Origin: Lewinella sp. IMCC34191
GTDB taxonomy: Bacteria; Bacteroidota; Bacteroidia; Chitinophagales; Saprospiraceae
Assembly (NCBI RefSeq): GCF_003390935.1
Contig: NZ_QNQZ01000012.1
Location: forward strand, 1 to 64,000
Reading direction: 5' to 3'
Length of the DNA stretch: 64,000 nucleotides
Part shown: positions 45,827 to 53,639 of the stretch, piece by piece
Numbering within the stretch: position 1 is the stretch's first letter
Layout: each line of letters starts with the position of its first letter
Notes under the pieces: generated by a model
What the model was told of the DNA's origin: nothing
Database searches by the model: none
What the model saw: only the letters and a program-made list of their open reading frames with translations
Program-made: the position numbers and the translations under genes

Positions 45827-46129
45827 ATGTTCGTCCTCCTGATCACCATCGTTATCGTCCTGTTTCTGGCGATGCTCTTTGTTAACCTTTATTTTCGTGC
45901 AAAGGTGCTACGGGCGTACCGCCTGCTGATCCGGGGGAGGGTCGAGTTTACGGCCGGGCAGATCATGAGCGAAAAGCGCATGGAAGAGGAGATCGTGCCG
46001 GCCTATCCAGAATATGCCCAGGCCATACGGGACTTTGGCAACAATCTGCGCCGGAGTATCCGGATGGCCACCGTACTGCTGGTACTGATTACGGTATTCG
46101 GCGGTATCCTGATGTGGTACCGTAGCTAA
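45827..46129 (+). CDS. Small membrane protein, unknown
   Basis: One hundred residues: an N-terminal helix (VLLITIVIVLFLAMLFVNLY), a charged middle with EKRMEEEIVPAYPEYA, and a C-terminal helix (MATVLLVLITVFGGILMWY). No family recognised. TATCTTG at 45811 is a possible -7 box. It shares stop-codon bases (CTAA, 46126-46129) with the convergent response regulator. Confidence 0.55.
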   Translation: MFVLLITIVIVLFLAMLFVNLYFRAKVLRAYRLLIRGRVEFTAGQIMSEKRMEEEIVPAYPEYAQAIRDFGNNLRRSIRMATVLLVLITVFGGILMWYRS

Positions 46130-46830
46130 TCGGCCACCGTCAGCGAAAAGCCCACCCCGTGTATGTTCTCGATTTTGATGCGTTCGTCTTCGCGGAGATA
46201 CTTGCGTAGGCGACTGACGAAAACGTCAAGGCTGCGACCAAGAAAGTAGTCGTTCTCTCCCCAGATCCGCTCCAGTATTTCACTTCGCTCGAGCACCTCC
46301 TCCCGCCGGCTACTCAGCAACTGGAGTAGTTCGGCTTCCCGCCGCGTCAGGCGCCGCGACGAGTCGGTCTTTTTATCGGTCAGTTGGAGTTGCTCCGCGT
46401 CGAAACGGTACCGCCCGATTTGCCTGGGGTCAAAGGCGGTGGCGGCGGGCCTTACCCGGTTGCGCCGCAGGAATACGTCCACGCGTAAGAGCAGTTCCTC
46501 AATACTAAACGGCTTGGTGATGTAGTCATCGGCACCGAGACGCAGTCCCGTGAGTCGATCCTGCTCCAGGCTTTTCGCGCTCAGGAAGAGGATGGGTATA
46601 TCCTGATCTTGTTCCCGGATACGCCTGGCCAGGGTAAAGCCGTCGACACCGGGCAGCATCACGTCCAGAATGCAGAGATCGTACGGAAGGTCTCCCGCCT
46701 CGATCACTTCCAGTGCTTCCCGCCCGGTTTCCAGGTGCACGACCTCGAAGCCGTTGATCTCGAGGTTATCCCGGGTCACGAAGCCCAGCCCCTCATCGTC
46801 TTCCACGTACAGTAAACGGGCTTTGCTCAC
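46126..46830 (-). CDS. OmpR-family response regulator
   Basis: A 234-residue regulator. Receiver domain with acidic pocket YVEDDEG (about residues 8-14), phospho-acceptor in LCILDVMLPGVDGF (about 52-65) and lysine in LSAKSLEQDR (about 105). C-terminal winged-helix domain (about 140-232) ending RIKIENIHGVGFSL. Binds DNA when phosphorylated by the kinase encoded just upstream, whose stop overlaps its start (46827-46830). Confidence 0.93.
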   Translation of the reverse strand: MSKARLLYVEDDEGLGFVTRDNLEINGFEVVHLETGREALEVIEAGDLPYDLCILDVMLPGVDGFTLARRIREQDQDIPILFLSAKSLEQDRLTGLRLGADDYITKPFSIEELLLRVDVFLRRNRVRPAATAFDPRQIGRYRFDAEQLQLTDKKTDSSRRLTRREAELLQLLSSRREEVLERSEILERIWGENDYFLGRSLDVFVSRLRKYLREDERIKIENIHGVGFSLTVAD

Positions 46831-48137
46831 GCGGGAACGGCTTTGGTGGAGGGGGCCAGGGGAAGCCGGAGGTGCAGGGTCGTGCCCCGGCCGACCTTAC
46901 TCTCCACCCGGATATCCCAGCGGTGGGCGCGGCATATCTGGTGAACGTAGTACAACCCCAGCCCGAACCCCTTTACGTCGTGTACATCCCCGGTGGGAAC
47001 CCGGTAGAACTTATCGAAAAGCTTGTCCTGGTGTTCCGGGGCAATGCCCGGTCCACTGTCGCTAATCGCCAGGTGAAGGTGTTCGTTCGCCACCCGCCCG
47101 ATGACCGCTATGCGCGGGTCCGGACCGCCGTACTTGATGGCATTGTCCAGCAGGTTGTAAAGGATGTTAGTCAGGTGAAGCGGATCGGCCAGCAGGGGAA
47201 GGGGGCGTTCGGGTAATTGCCAGGTGAGGTGGCCGTGCTGCTCTTCCACCCGCGCCCGGGCACTGGCCAGCAGGGGGGGCAGTACGCTCTGCAGGTCTAC
47301 CCGTTCCTGTTTGATTTCGAAGCTTCCCTTTTCGGTACGCGCGATCTGAAGCACTTTTTCTATCTGGCCGTTCAGCCGCTCGTACTGGGTGTAGATCAAC
47401 TGGGCGTAACGACTCAGCCGGGGATCGCCGGCTACCTTTCCATCACGCGCCAGCACCGTGGCCGCCACCCGAATGGTCGATAGCGGTGTCTTGAATTCGT
47501 GGGTCATATTGTCGATAAACTCCTTCTGCATGTGGGCCAGGCGGCGCTGACGAAGGATGACCACTAAGGAGTAAGCAAAGAAGGCGACGGTCAGGAGGAG
47601 AATGGCCGACAGAAACACCACCAACTGCATTTTCTGCCAGATGTAGCCGGTGCGCGTGGGGAATTTGATCCCGAAATAGTACAGCAGGTCATCGTCGGGG
47701 GGCAGCGCCCGATCGGTCCGTGGCAGCGCCCCCGGCTGTAGGTCAACCTCGGCGTAGCAGTAGCCGCCGTAGGCCATTTCGTTGGTCGCGCAGTTGAAAA
47801 TGGCATACTCGAAGTCGATGTCCAGGTTGAGCCGTTGCAGTTCCTGCTGCATAAGGTATTCCAGCCGCTGGGCGTTGATCTCGCTTTCGGTATTGACGAT
47901 GAAGTAGTTGCTGCTCCGTTGGCGCACGATGTCGCGCTTGGGCAGGTCGGCATTGTTCTCCGCCGCCAGCTGACGGGCCACGCCGTAGAGCGCCAGCTGC
48001 GCCTTCTGACTAAATTCGGTATCGTTCAGGTCCCAGGTAGTGGCCACCCAGTACGTCTGCATACCCACGATGCCCGCTATGGCAACAACGCCGAGAACGA
48101 TGACCCGCCTGATTACGTGGCTGTGCATGGTGTCCAA
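46827..48137 (-). CDS. Sensor histidine kinase
   Basis: A 436-residue membrane kinase. Helix 1 (VIRRVIVLGVVAIAGIVGMQ), a periplasmic part of about 130 residues with two cysteines, helix 2 (LVVFLSAILLLTVAFFAYSL), HisKA with NMTHEFKTPLSTIR (phospho-His about residue 224), then the ATPase with N box NLLDNAIKYG, G1 DSGPGIAPEHQ and G2 GFGLGLYYV. First gene of a two-gene operon with its regulator. The sensed signal is unknown. Confidence 0.93.
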   Translation of the reverse strand: MDTMHSHVIRRVIVLGVVAIAGIVGMQTYWVATTWDLNDTEFSQKAQLALYGVARQLAAENNADLPKRDIVRQRSSNYFIVNTESEINAQRLEYLMQQELQRLNLDIDFEYAIFNCATNEMAYGGYCYAEVDLQPGALPRTDRALPPDDDLLYYFGIKFPTRTGYIWQKMQLVVFLSAILLLTVAFFAYSLVVILRQRRLAHMQKEFIDNMTHEFKTPLSTIRVAATVLARDGKVAGDPRLSRYAQLIYTQYERLNGQIEKVLQIARTEKGSFEIKQERVDLQSVLPPLLASARARVEEQHGHLTWQLPERPLPLLADPLHLTNILYNLLDNAIKYGGPDPRIAVIGRVANEHLHLAISDSGPGIAPEHQDKLFDKFYRVPTGDVHDVKGFGLGLYYVHQICRAHRWDIRVESKVGRGTTLHLRLPLAPSTKAVPA

Positions 48138-48144
48138 TTTCGGT

Positions 48145-48161
48145 GCGGCGGAGCGCAGGTA
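48145..48161 (+). repeat. Dispersed GC-rich motif, copy 5
   Basis: GCGGCGGAGCGCAGGTA in the 68-base gap between the histidine kinase and the PmoA-like gene. Confidence 0.7.
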
Positions 48162-48205
48162 GAGCGTCCGTCCGGTAATTTAACACCCCATTCACAAGCA
48201 TGGGT

Positions 48206-49186
48206 CTAACGGACGGGGTATTCGGCCCATGTATAGGACGCCAACTGCCCGGGCTCCGGCTCGCCGTCGAAGATCACGAAACGGTAGCGGGAGACGTAGG
48301 TTTCACCGGGAGCAATGGCAAAACCCTCCTCCACCACGGGTGTCACTGACAGGTAGGGCATGTCGGGATGGAGGCGCACGAACTGGGGAGCGCGGAAATT
48401 ATCCGGGTGGGGAAAGACCGCTACCCCCGCGACTCCCCCGCCGTCCTTTGAAGACAGTTCACCGAAAATGGCGGTCCATTCGGGACGGGTATGGTTCCCG
48501 TTTTCGCGGTGCATGCCCGCACTGGTGAGAAAGCGGGCCTCTCCGGAATAAGCGGTCGTGTCGGAACCGTTCCATTCGGCACTGCCGCGCATGCCCAGCC
48601 CGCCGTAGGTGTACTTATCCAGGTAGAGGGTGTCGTCGGTCACGTTTGTCTGTTCGCTGCGGAGGTCCCACACGTAGGGTGCGGCATTGTCGTATACCCG
48701 GACGCGCCAGTCTTCGCTCAGGACCGCTCCGTATTTAAGACTCACTTGCTCGAGGCGGGCCCGGAACCCGGCAATGCCGTCGGCGGCGTAGGTTTCGAGG
48801 AGTTCGACGTGGCGGGCCGTGCCCGTACCCTGGTGCTGATTCCAGAAGTCGAGGTGCTCGCCGCGGAAGGTCGTGCTCGTCCAGGCGGTAAAGATGCCGT
48901 GCTGGTGCGTATGGCCTACCGGAAAATCATCGGTTACGAGCAGGCCGTCGGGACTGTATACCGGATGAATGAATCCGCTGCGGGTATAGTAGGCGGGCAG
49001 GCTATCCGGGAAGCGGTAATGGGGGAGCTGTGGCGCGAGGGCATAGCTCAGTACCGGCCGGCCGTCGATTCGGATGGTTAGCTCCTCCTCCAGCGCATCC
49101 AGGGTAATACGGTCGTTGTCGCGCACGGATCCGCAAGCCGCCCACCAAAAGAATGCTACCGTGGCTAAGCCCATGACTGTTCTCAT
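48206..49186 (-). CDS. DUF6807 / PmoA-family protein (lipoprotein)
   Basis: A 326-residue protein with a short lipoprotein-like leader (VAFFWWAACGS). The family text is clear: TRSGFIHPVYSPDGLLVTDD, then FPVGHTHQHGIFTAW (about residues 90-104), LDFWNQHQGTG, and YGGLGMRGSAEWNG. Members occur with sugar-catabolism and glycan genes in Bacteroidota; the name PmoA refers to a distant similarity and not to methane oxidation. Likely carbohydrate-related beta-sandwich. Confidence 0.82.
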   Translation of the reverse strand: MRTVMGLATVAFFWWAACGSVRDNDRITLDALEEELTIRIDGRPVLSYALAPQLPHYRFPDSLPAYYTRSGFIHPVYSPDGLLVTDDFPVGHTHQHGIFTAWTSTTFRGEHLDFWNQHQGTGTARHVELLETYAADGIAGFRARLEQVSLKYGAVLSEDWRVRVYDNAAPYVWDLRSEQTNVTDDTLYLDKYTYGGLGMRGSAEWNGSDTTAYSGEARFLTSAGMHRENGNHTRPEWTAIFGELSSKDGGGVAGVAVFPHPDNFRAPQFVRLHPDMPYLSVTPVVEEGFAIAPGETYVSRYRFVIFDGEPEPGQLASYTWAEYPVR

Positions 49187-49223
49187 CGGTTATCTTTATA
49201 CCTCCGGACCAAAATAAGCCCCC

Positions 49224-49577
49224 GTGCAAGAATCACCTCCCTCGTGCCCCATACCTCGCTGGCAGTTATTGAAACAAGAACTGAAAAACGTCGGTCCGGA
49301 AGAATTCGATTACCTGCGCTCCGCCGCAAAAAAGGGCACGCTGCTGGACGTACGCAGCGAAGATGAATTTGCCGACTACCACCTGGAAGGCGCCCGCAAT
49401 ATGAATTACTTGGGGCCAAATTTCCTGGAGCAGATGGACCAACTGGATCCCGAGGAAACTTACCTGGTTTATTGCCGCAGCGGCCGCCGGAGCGTTCGGG
49501 CCTGCACCCTGATGAAGAACGCGGGACTTAAAAATCTAATCCACCTCGACGGGGGTATCAATGCCTATTCCGAATGA
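49224..49577 (+). CDS. Rhodanese-domain protein (cytoplasmic)
   Basis: A 117-residue single rhodanese domain beginning at GTG. DVRSEDEFADYHLEGARNMN is the CH2A-type entry and the active-site loop is CRSGRRS (cysteine at about residue 86). Sulphur transfer from a persulphide. Its codons at 49311-49330 coincide with a reverse copy of the dispersed motif. Overlaps the next rhodanese gene by four bases (ATGA), so both are made together, one inside and one outside the membrane. Confidence 0.85.
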   Translation: MQESPPSCPIPRWQLLKQELKNVGPEEFDYLRSAAKKGTLLDVRSEDEFADYHLEGARNMNYLGPNFLEQMDQLDPEETYLVYCRSGRRSVRACTLMKNAGLKNLIHLDGGINAYSE

Positions 49578-49984
49578 AATTTTTACTTGCCTTCCTCCTG
49601 TGCGCCAGTCTGTTTGCCTGCGGGCAAACTGCTGAACCGGGTACCACCGCTCCCGACGCCGACACACCGGCGGTCTCTGCCGACACGTACGGGCAACTCA
49701 CGCCCGAGGAATTCGCGAAGATGATGGACGACGAAAACGTGGTCCTGCTGGACGTGCGTACGCCACGGGAAACCGCCGAAGGCGTTATCGACGGTGCGGT
49801 GGAACTGGACTTCCGCGATCCGGACTTTGCCAGCAAGCTCGCCGAGCTGTATAAGGAGCCGACCTACCTCGTGTACTGCGCCGCCGGCGGGCGCAGCAAC
49901 CAGGCCTGCGAGATGATGACGGAGGCCGGCTTCGAGCGGGTGTATAACCTCGATGGCGGCTATACCGCGTGGACCGGCCGCTGA
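49574..49984 (+). CDS. Rhodanese-domain lipoprotein
   Basis: A 136-residue protein with a lipoprotein signal (LLCASLFACG, cysteine about residue 16), a Thr/Pro/Asp-rich linker, and a rhodanese domain with LLDVRTPRETAEGVIDGAVE and the active-site loop CAAGGRSNQA (cysteine about residue 101). Periplasmic sulphurtransferase; translationally coupled to the cytoplasmic rhodanese upstream. Confidence 0.85.
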   Translation: MKFLLAFLLCASLFACGQTAEPGTTAPDADTPAVSADTYGQLTPEEFAKMMDDENVVLLDVRTPRETAEGVIDGAVELDFRDPDFASKLAELYKEPTYLVYCAAGGRSNQACEMMTEAGFERVYNLDGGYTAWTGR

Positions 49985-50029
49985 CCCGAACATCCCCCCG
50001 GATTCGCTGCTTAGTCTGGTAAAGGAAAA

Positions 50030-50551
50030 ATGGAAAACTGGCTTACCGCACCCTGGGACGTCTTGTTGAAAACGGCCGCTACGGCTATCGCTGTTTTTAT
50101 CATCATTGTCGTCTACGCCCGCATTACGGGGTTGCGGACCTTCGCGAAAATGTCCAGTTTTGATTTCGCGGCCACCATCGCCATCGGCTCGATACTGGCG
50201 AGCGTGATCATGGGTACCGATACCTCCATCATGAAGGCCGCCGTGGCGCTGGCGACGATCCTTGTCTTCAAGCAGGTGTACACATCCATCAAACTGAAGA
50301 GCGACGCTTTCGAAAACCTGGCCGAAAACAGTCCGATCCTGCTGATGGACGGGTCGACCATTTTGTACGATAACCTGAAGCAAACGAACGTCAGCGAATC
50401 TGACCTGATTGCTAAACTGCGGGAGGCGAACGTGATCCGAATGAGTCAGGTCATGGCGGTGGTCCTGGAGACGACGGGGGACATATCGGTCCTGCACCAG
50501 GAGGGAGACGAGGCAATAGACGATATCCTGCTATCGGGCGTGCAGCGCTAG
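50030..50551 (+). CDS. DUF421 / YetF-type membrane protein
   Basis: A 173-residue protein: about three N-terminal helices (around residues 15-33, 45-65, 70-85) with the family text ARITGLRTFAKMSSFDFAAT and IAIGSILASVIMG, then a YetF-type cytoplasmic domain with PILLMDGSTILYDNLKQTNV and SDLIAKLREANV. An AAAGGA Shine-Dalgarno-like stretch precedes the ATG. Function of the family is unsettled (spore/membrane stress in Bacillus). Confidence 0.88.
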   Translation: MENWLTAPWDVLLKTAATAIAVFIIIVVYARITGLRTFAKMSSFDFAATIAIGSILASVIMGTDTSIMKAAVALATILVFKQVYTSIKLKSDAFENLAENSPILLMDGSTILYDNLKQTNVSESDLIAKLREANVIRMSQVMAVVLETTGDISVLHQEGDEAIDDILLSGVQR

Positions 50552-50559
50552 GGAGTTGC

Positions 50560-50567
50560 TACCTTTG
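50560..50567 (+). promoter_or_regulatory. -7-like box immediately upstream of the GNAT-like gene
   Basis: TACCTTTG ends five bases before the ATG at 50573. If it is used, transcription would start at or next to the start codon. Confidence 0.4.
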
Positions 50568-50572
50568 CCCGC

Positions 50573-51775
50573 ATGGGCGATTACCGGATACAAGCGACCG
50601 AGGAATGGAAAGACTGGCACCAGGTACTGGATACCGTATACGCCGGTAACCCCCAGTACGTCTATCCCCTGCGGGGGGACATTGAGGATATACTCAGCAG
50701 CAAGAATGGGGCCTACCGGAGTGGCAATCTCCGGCGGTGGGTGGCTTACCGGGGTAAGCAACCGGTTGGCCGGATTGCCGCCTTTATCGACGAAGGCCGC
50801 AACGAACAACTCAGCCTTCCGGCGGGGGGCATTGGCTTTTTTGAAAGTATCGACGACGCCGAGGTGGCCGGTCTTCTTTTCACCGCCGCCGAAGATTACC
50901 TCCGGGAGCGAGGCATGCAGGCGGTTGACGGACCCATCAATTTCGGGGAGCGCGACAAGTTTTGGGGACTGCTGGTGCGGGGTTGGTACCGCCCGATCTA
51001 CCAGGAGACATATAACCCGCCCTATTATCAATCCTTTTTCGAAAGCCACGGCTACCAACCCCACGAACAGTGCCTGACGATGCGGGGCGTCGTAGCGGAA
51101 TTTCCCGGTGAGCGTTTGGGTAAACTGGCGGCCCGGGTCCGGGAGCGCTACGGGCTATACACCGAGCAAATCCAAGCGAATAACCTGCGAAAAGGAGCGG
51201 AGGATTTTGCCGAGGCCTACAACGCCGCCTTCAACCACTGGCCCTACTTCAAGCCGCTGACGGGCGACGATATCTACCCCACCTTCCAGCAGATGAAGCC
51301 CATCATGGATCCGCACCTGACCTGCATCGCGTACAATAAGGAAGGAAGACCCATCGGACTGGCCGGCTTGATTCCGGATATTAACTGCTTCCTCGGCGGC
51401 GTCAACGGGAAACTGAACTGGCTCGGCTTACCTAAATTTTTGTACCGCCTCAAGTTTCAGAAGCAACCCCGCAACTGTAAGGGGATTGCCTTCGGCATCG
51501 CCCAGGAATACCAGCGCCAGGGAGTGTACCCCCTGATGGTCGATGCCATGTTCCAGAGCGGCGACCGCCACACCAGCCGTACCTACCGCTACGTGGATAT
51601 GGCCACCATACGGGGACACAACAAGCTTATGGTGGATACCTGCCGGCAGATGAATACCGAAATCCACCGGGTGCACGTCGCCTACCGCAAAGCCCTTACG
51701 GAGGAGGCCGAATGGGAGCCCTTCGAGATGATGGACGTGAGCGGGGTGGAGATGGGAACGTATGGTAGTAAGTAG
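50573..51775 (+). CDS. GNAT-like protein of about 400 residues
   Basis: A 400-residue soluble protein. Residues about 40-180 hold a first GNAT-like fold (GRIAAFIDEGRNEQL, GFFESIDDAEVAGLLFTAAE, DYLRERGMQAVDGPINFGER) and NPPYYQSFFESHGYQPHEQ; the second half (about 240-380) contains another with CKGIAFGIAQEYQRQGVYPL. This two-fold family is common in Bacteroidota and proteobacteria (YghO-like); the acyl acceptor is unknown. Confidence 0.75.
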   Translation: MGDYRIQATEEWKDWHQVLDTVYAGNPQYVYPLRGDIEDILSSKNGAYRSGNLRRWVAYRGKQPVGRIAAFIDEGRNEQLSLPAGGIGFFESIDDAEVAGLLFTAAEDYLRERGMQAVDGPINFGERDKFWGLLVRGWYRPIYQETYNPPYYQSFFESHGYQPHEQCLTMRGVVAEFPGERLGKLAARVRERYGLYTEQIQANNLRKGAEDFAEAYNAAFNHWPYFKPLTGDDIYPTFQQMKPIMDPHLTCIAYNKEGRPIGLAGLIPDINCFLGGVNGKLNWLGLPKFLYRLKFQKQPRNCKGIAFGIAQEYQRQGVYPLMVDAMFQSGDRHTSRTYRYVDMATIRGHNKLMVDTCRQMNTEIHRVHVAYRKALTEEAEWEPFEMMDVSGVEMGTYGSK

Positions 51776-51794
51776 TCGGCTGGCTTCTCCATCC

Positions 51795-51914
51795 GGGGTA
51801 GGGGGTTAGGGACAAGGGATAGCGGGTAGGGTATAAAATTAGCGGACGGGATAGCAGGCCGTCGTGCGATGAACGGGAGTTGTCCGCCGACTGCCTATTC
51901 GCTATACCCTACCC
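51795..51914 (+). promoter_or_regulatory. G-quadruplex-type tract overlapping a long inverted repeat
   Basis: Six G runs of 3-5 bases lie between 51795 and 51831 with 2-5 base spacers. GGGTAGGGTATA (51824-51835) is exactly complementary to TATACCCTACCC (51903-51914), and inside it GCGGAC near 51842 pairs with GTCCGC near 51882. The structure lies between the GNAT-like stop and the dnaB control region and could act as a terminator-like or topological element. Confidence 0.55.
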
Positions 51915-51919
51915 CCCCC

Positions 51920-51965
51920 TGTGTATAACCGCGACGTTTTCCACAACTATATCTTTTTCTCCACA
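51920..51965 (-). promoter_or_regulatory. DnaA-box-like cluster upstream of dnaB
   Basis: TGTGTATAA (51920-51928) is the exact complement of the DnaA box TTATACACA. TTTTCCACA (51937-51945) and TTCTCCACA (51957-51965) on the plus strand differ from TTATCCACA by one and two bases. The stretch after it to 52000 is AT-rich. Confidence 0.5.
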
Positions 51966-51999
51966 GCCTTTTCAACAACAATTTGTTAGAAAAACGGAC

Positions 52000-52007
52000 T
52001 ACCTTTG
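52000..52007 (+). promoter_or_regulatory. -7-like box of dnaB
   Basis: TACCTTTG, with TTTG at 51982-51985 as a possible but close -33 element. It ends seven bases before the ATG, so a leaderless transcript is implied. Confidence 0.5.
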
Positions 52008-52014
52008 ATCTACA

Positions 52015-53574
52015 ATGGCTAAGGATAAAAAATACGACCGCAGGAACAATGGCAATGGTAACGGCTATGTCGCTACCGCCTACAGCAACCGCTCCCGGCT
52101 GGACGAGGCGAACCTGCCGGCGTATAGCAAGCTGCCGCCCCAGGCACCGGACCTGGAAGAGGCCATTCTGTCCGCCATCCTGATTGAAAAGGAGGCCATG
52201 ACGAAGGTTCTCGACATCATCTCGTCCGAGTCCTTTTACAAACCCGCCCACCAGGCCATTTACCGCAGCATGCGCCGGCTTTTCGAGCGCAGCCAGCCGA
52301 TCGACCTGCTCATGGTGGTGGAGGATCTGCGGAAGAACGAGGAACTGGAGGTCGTAGGCGGAGCGGCCTACCTGGCCCAGCTCACGAGCAAGGTGACCAG
52401 CTCGGCCAACATCGAGTACCACGCCCGGATCGTAACCGAGAAGTTTATCCAGCGGGAGCTGATCCGCACCAGTACCGAGATCATCAAGGACGCCTACGAA
52501 GACAGTACGGACGTGCTCGACCTACTCGACAAGGCTGGCAATTTCGTATTCGAGATCACCGAGCGGAACATGGGTAAGCAGGTAGCCGATATGGGCACCC
52601 TGGCCAACCAGTTGCTCGATCAGCTGACGATGCTGCGGGAGAAAGAGGACGGCCTTACCGGTATCCCTACGGGCTTCACCGAACTCGACCGACTCACCTC
52701 CGGCCTGCAGCCGTCTGACCTCATCATTGTTGCCGCCCGCCCCGCCATGGGTAAGACGAGTTTCGTGCTTTCGATGGCCCGCAACGCGGCCGCGGAGTAC
52801 GGACACGGAGTAGCCGTATTCAGCCTGGAGATGAGCGCCGCCCAGTTGGCCGGCCGGATCTTCAGCCAGGACGCGGAGGTGAACGGACAGAAGATGCGGA
52901 ACGGAAAGTTCACCGAAGACGAATGGTCGCGGCTAGTCAACGCCATGAACCACATCGGTGAGGCCCCAATCTACATCGACGATACCCCGGGCATCAACGT
53001 TTTCGAACTGCGCGCCAAGTGTCGTCGCCTCAAGCTCGAAAAAGGGATCAGCATGGTCATCATCGACTACCTGCAGCTGATGTCCGGCAGTGGGGAAGGA
53101 AATAAGGGTGGTAACCGGGAACAAGAAGTATCCGCCATCAGCCGGTCGCTGAAGGGCCTGGCCAAGGAACTGGAGGTTCCCGTTATAGCCCTGTCCCAGC
53201 TAAGCCGGGCCGTAGAGACGCGGGGCGGGGATAAGCGCCCGCAGCTCAGTGACTTACGCGAAAGCGGAAGTATTGAACAAGACGCCGACATGGTCATGTT
53301 CCTATACCGCCCGGAATATTATAAAATCACCGAGGACGAACAGGGAAACAGCCTCGTCGGGGTAGCGGAGATCATCGTAGGGAAAAACCGTCACGGTGAA
53401 GCCCGCGATATTCGTCTACGCTTCGACAGCGACTTTGCCCGCTTCAGCGATCTCGACGACCCGGATTTTGACTTGCTGCCCTCCAATGCCATCACCGGCG
53501 GTCAACCCCAACAGCCCTACGGCGGCGGTACATTACCGAGTAAGATGAATACGGACGACGACATCCCGTTCTAA
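52015..53574 (+). CDS. dnaB: Replicative DNA helicase
   Basis: A 519-residue DnaB. N-terminal primase-interaction domain (PQAPDLEEAILSAILIEKEA, about residues 40-140), linker, and RecA-like domain with Walker A ARPAMGKTSF (about 241-250), Walker B VIIDYLQLMSG (about 343-353) and the arginine-finger region near RESGSIEQDADMV. Hexameric 5'-3' helicase at the fork. No intein is seen. Upstream DnaA-box-like sites suggest control by DnaA (inference). Confidence 0.97.
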   Translation: MAKDKKYDRRNNGNGNGYVATAYSNRSRLDEANLPAYSKLPPQAPDLEEAILSAILIEKEAMTKVLDIISSESFYKPAHQAIYRSMRRLFERSQPIDLLMVVEDLRKNEELEVVGGAAYLAQLTSKVTSSANIEYHARIVTEKFIQRELIRTSTEIIKDAYEDSTDVLDLLDKAGNFVFEITERNMGKQVADMGTLANQLLDQLTMLREKEDGLTGIPTGFTELDRLTSGLQPSDLIIVAARPAMGKTSFVLSMARNAAAEYGHGVAVFSLEMSAAQLAGRIFSQDAEVNGQKMRNGKFTEDEWSRLVNAMNHIGEAPIYIDDTPGINVFELRAKCRRLKLEKGISMVIIDYLQLMSGSGEGNKGGNREQEVSAISRSLKGLAKELEVPVIALSQLSRAVETRGGDKRPQLSDLRESGSIEQDADMVMFLYRPEYYKITEDEQGNSLVGVAEIIVGKNRHGEARDIRLRFDSDFARFSDLDDPDFDLLPSNAITGGQPQQPYGGGTLPSKMNTDDDIPF

Positions 53575-53605
53575 CCCGCACCCCGCACCCCGCAACTCCC
53601 CTCCC
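53575..53605 (-). promoter_or_regulatory. G-quadruplex-type tract downstream of dnaB
   Basis: C runs CCC GCA CCCC GCA CCCC GCAACT CCCC T CCC follow the dnaB stop immediately; the minus strand meets the G3+N1-7 rule. It lies in the leader of the next gene (start 53640). Confidence 0.5.
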
Positions 53606-53639
53606 ACGCGTATCTTACCCAGGCACCCAAGCCTCCGGT

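Noticed and set aside
51795..52014. Confident call of the chromosomal origin oriC
   Set aside because: Only one exact DnaA box is present, no dnaA/dnaN neighbourhood is seen, and skew cannot be judged in this window; kept as a possible DnaA-controlled region.
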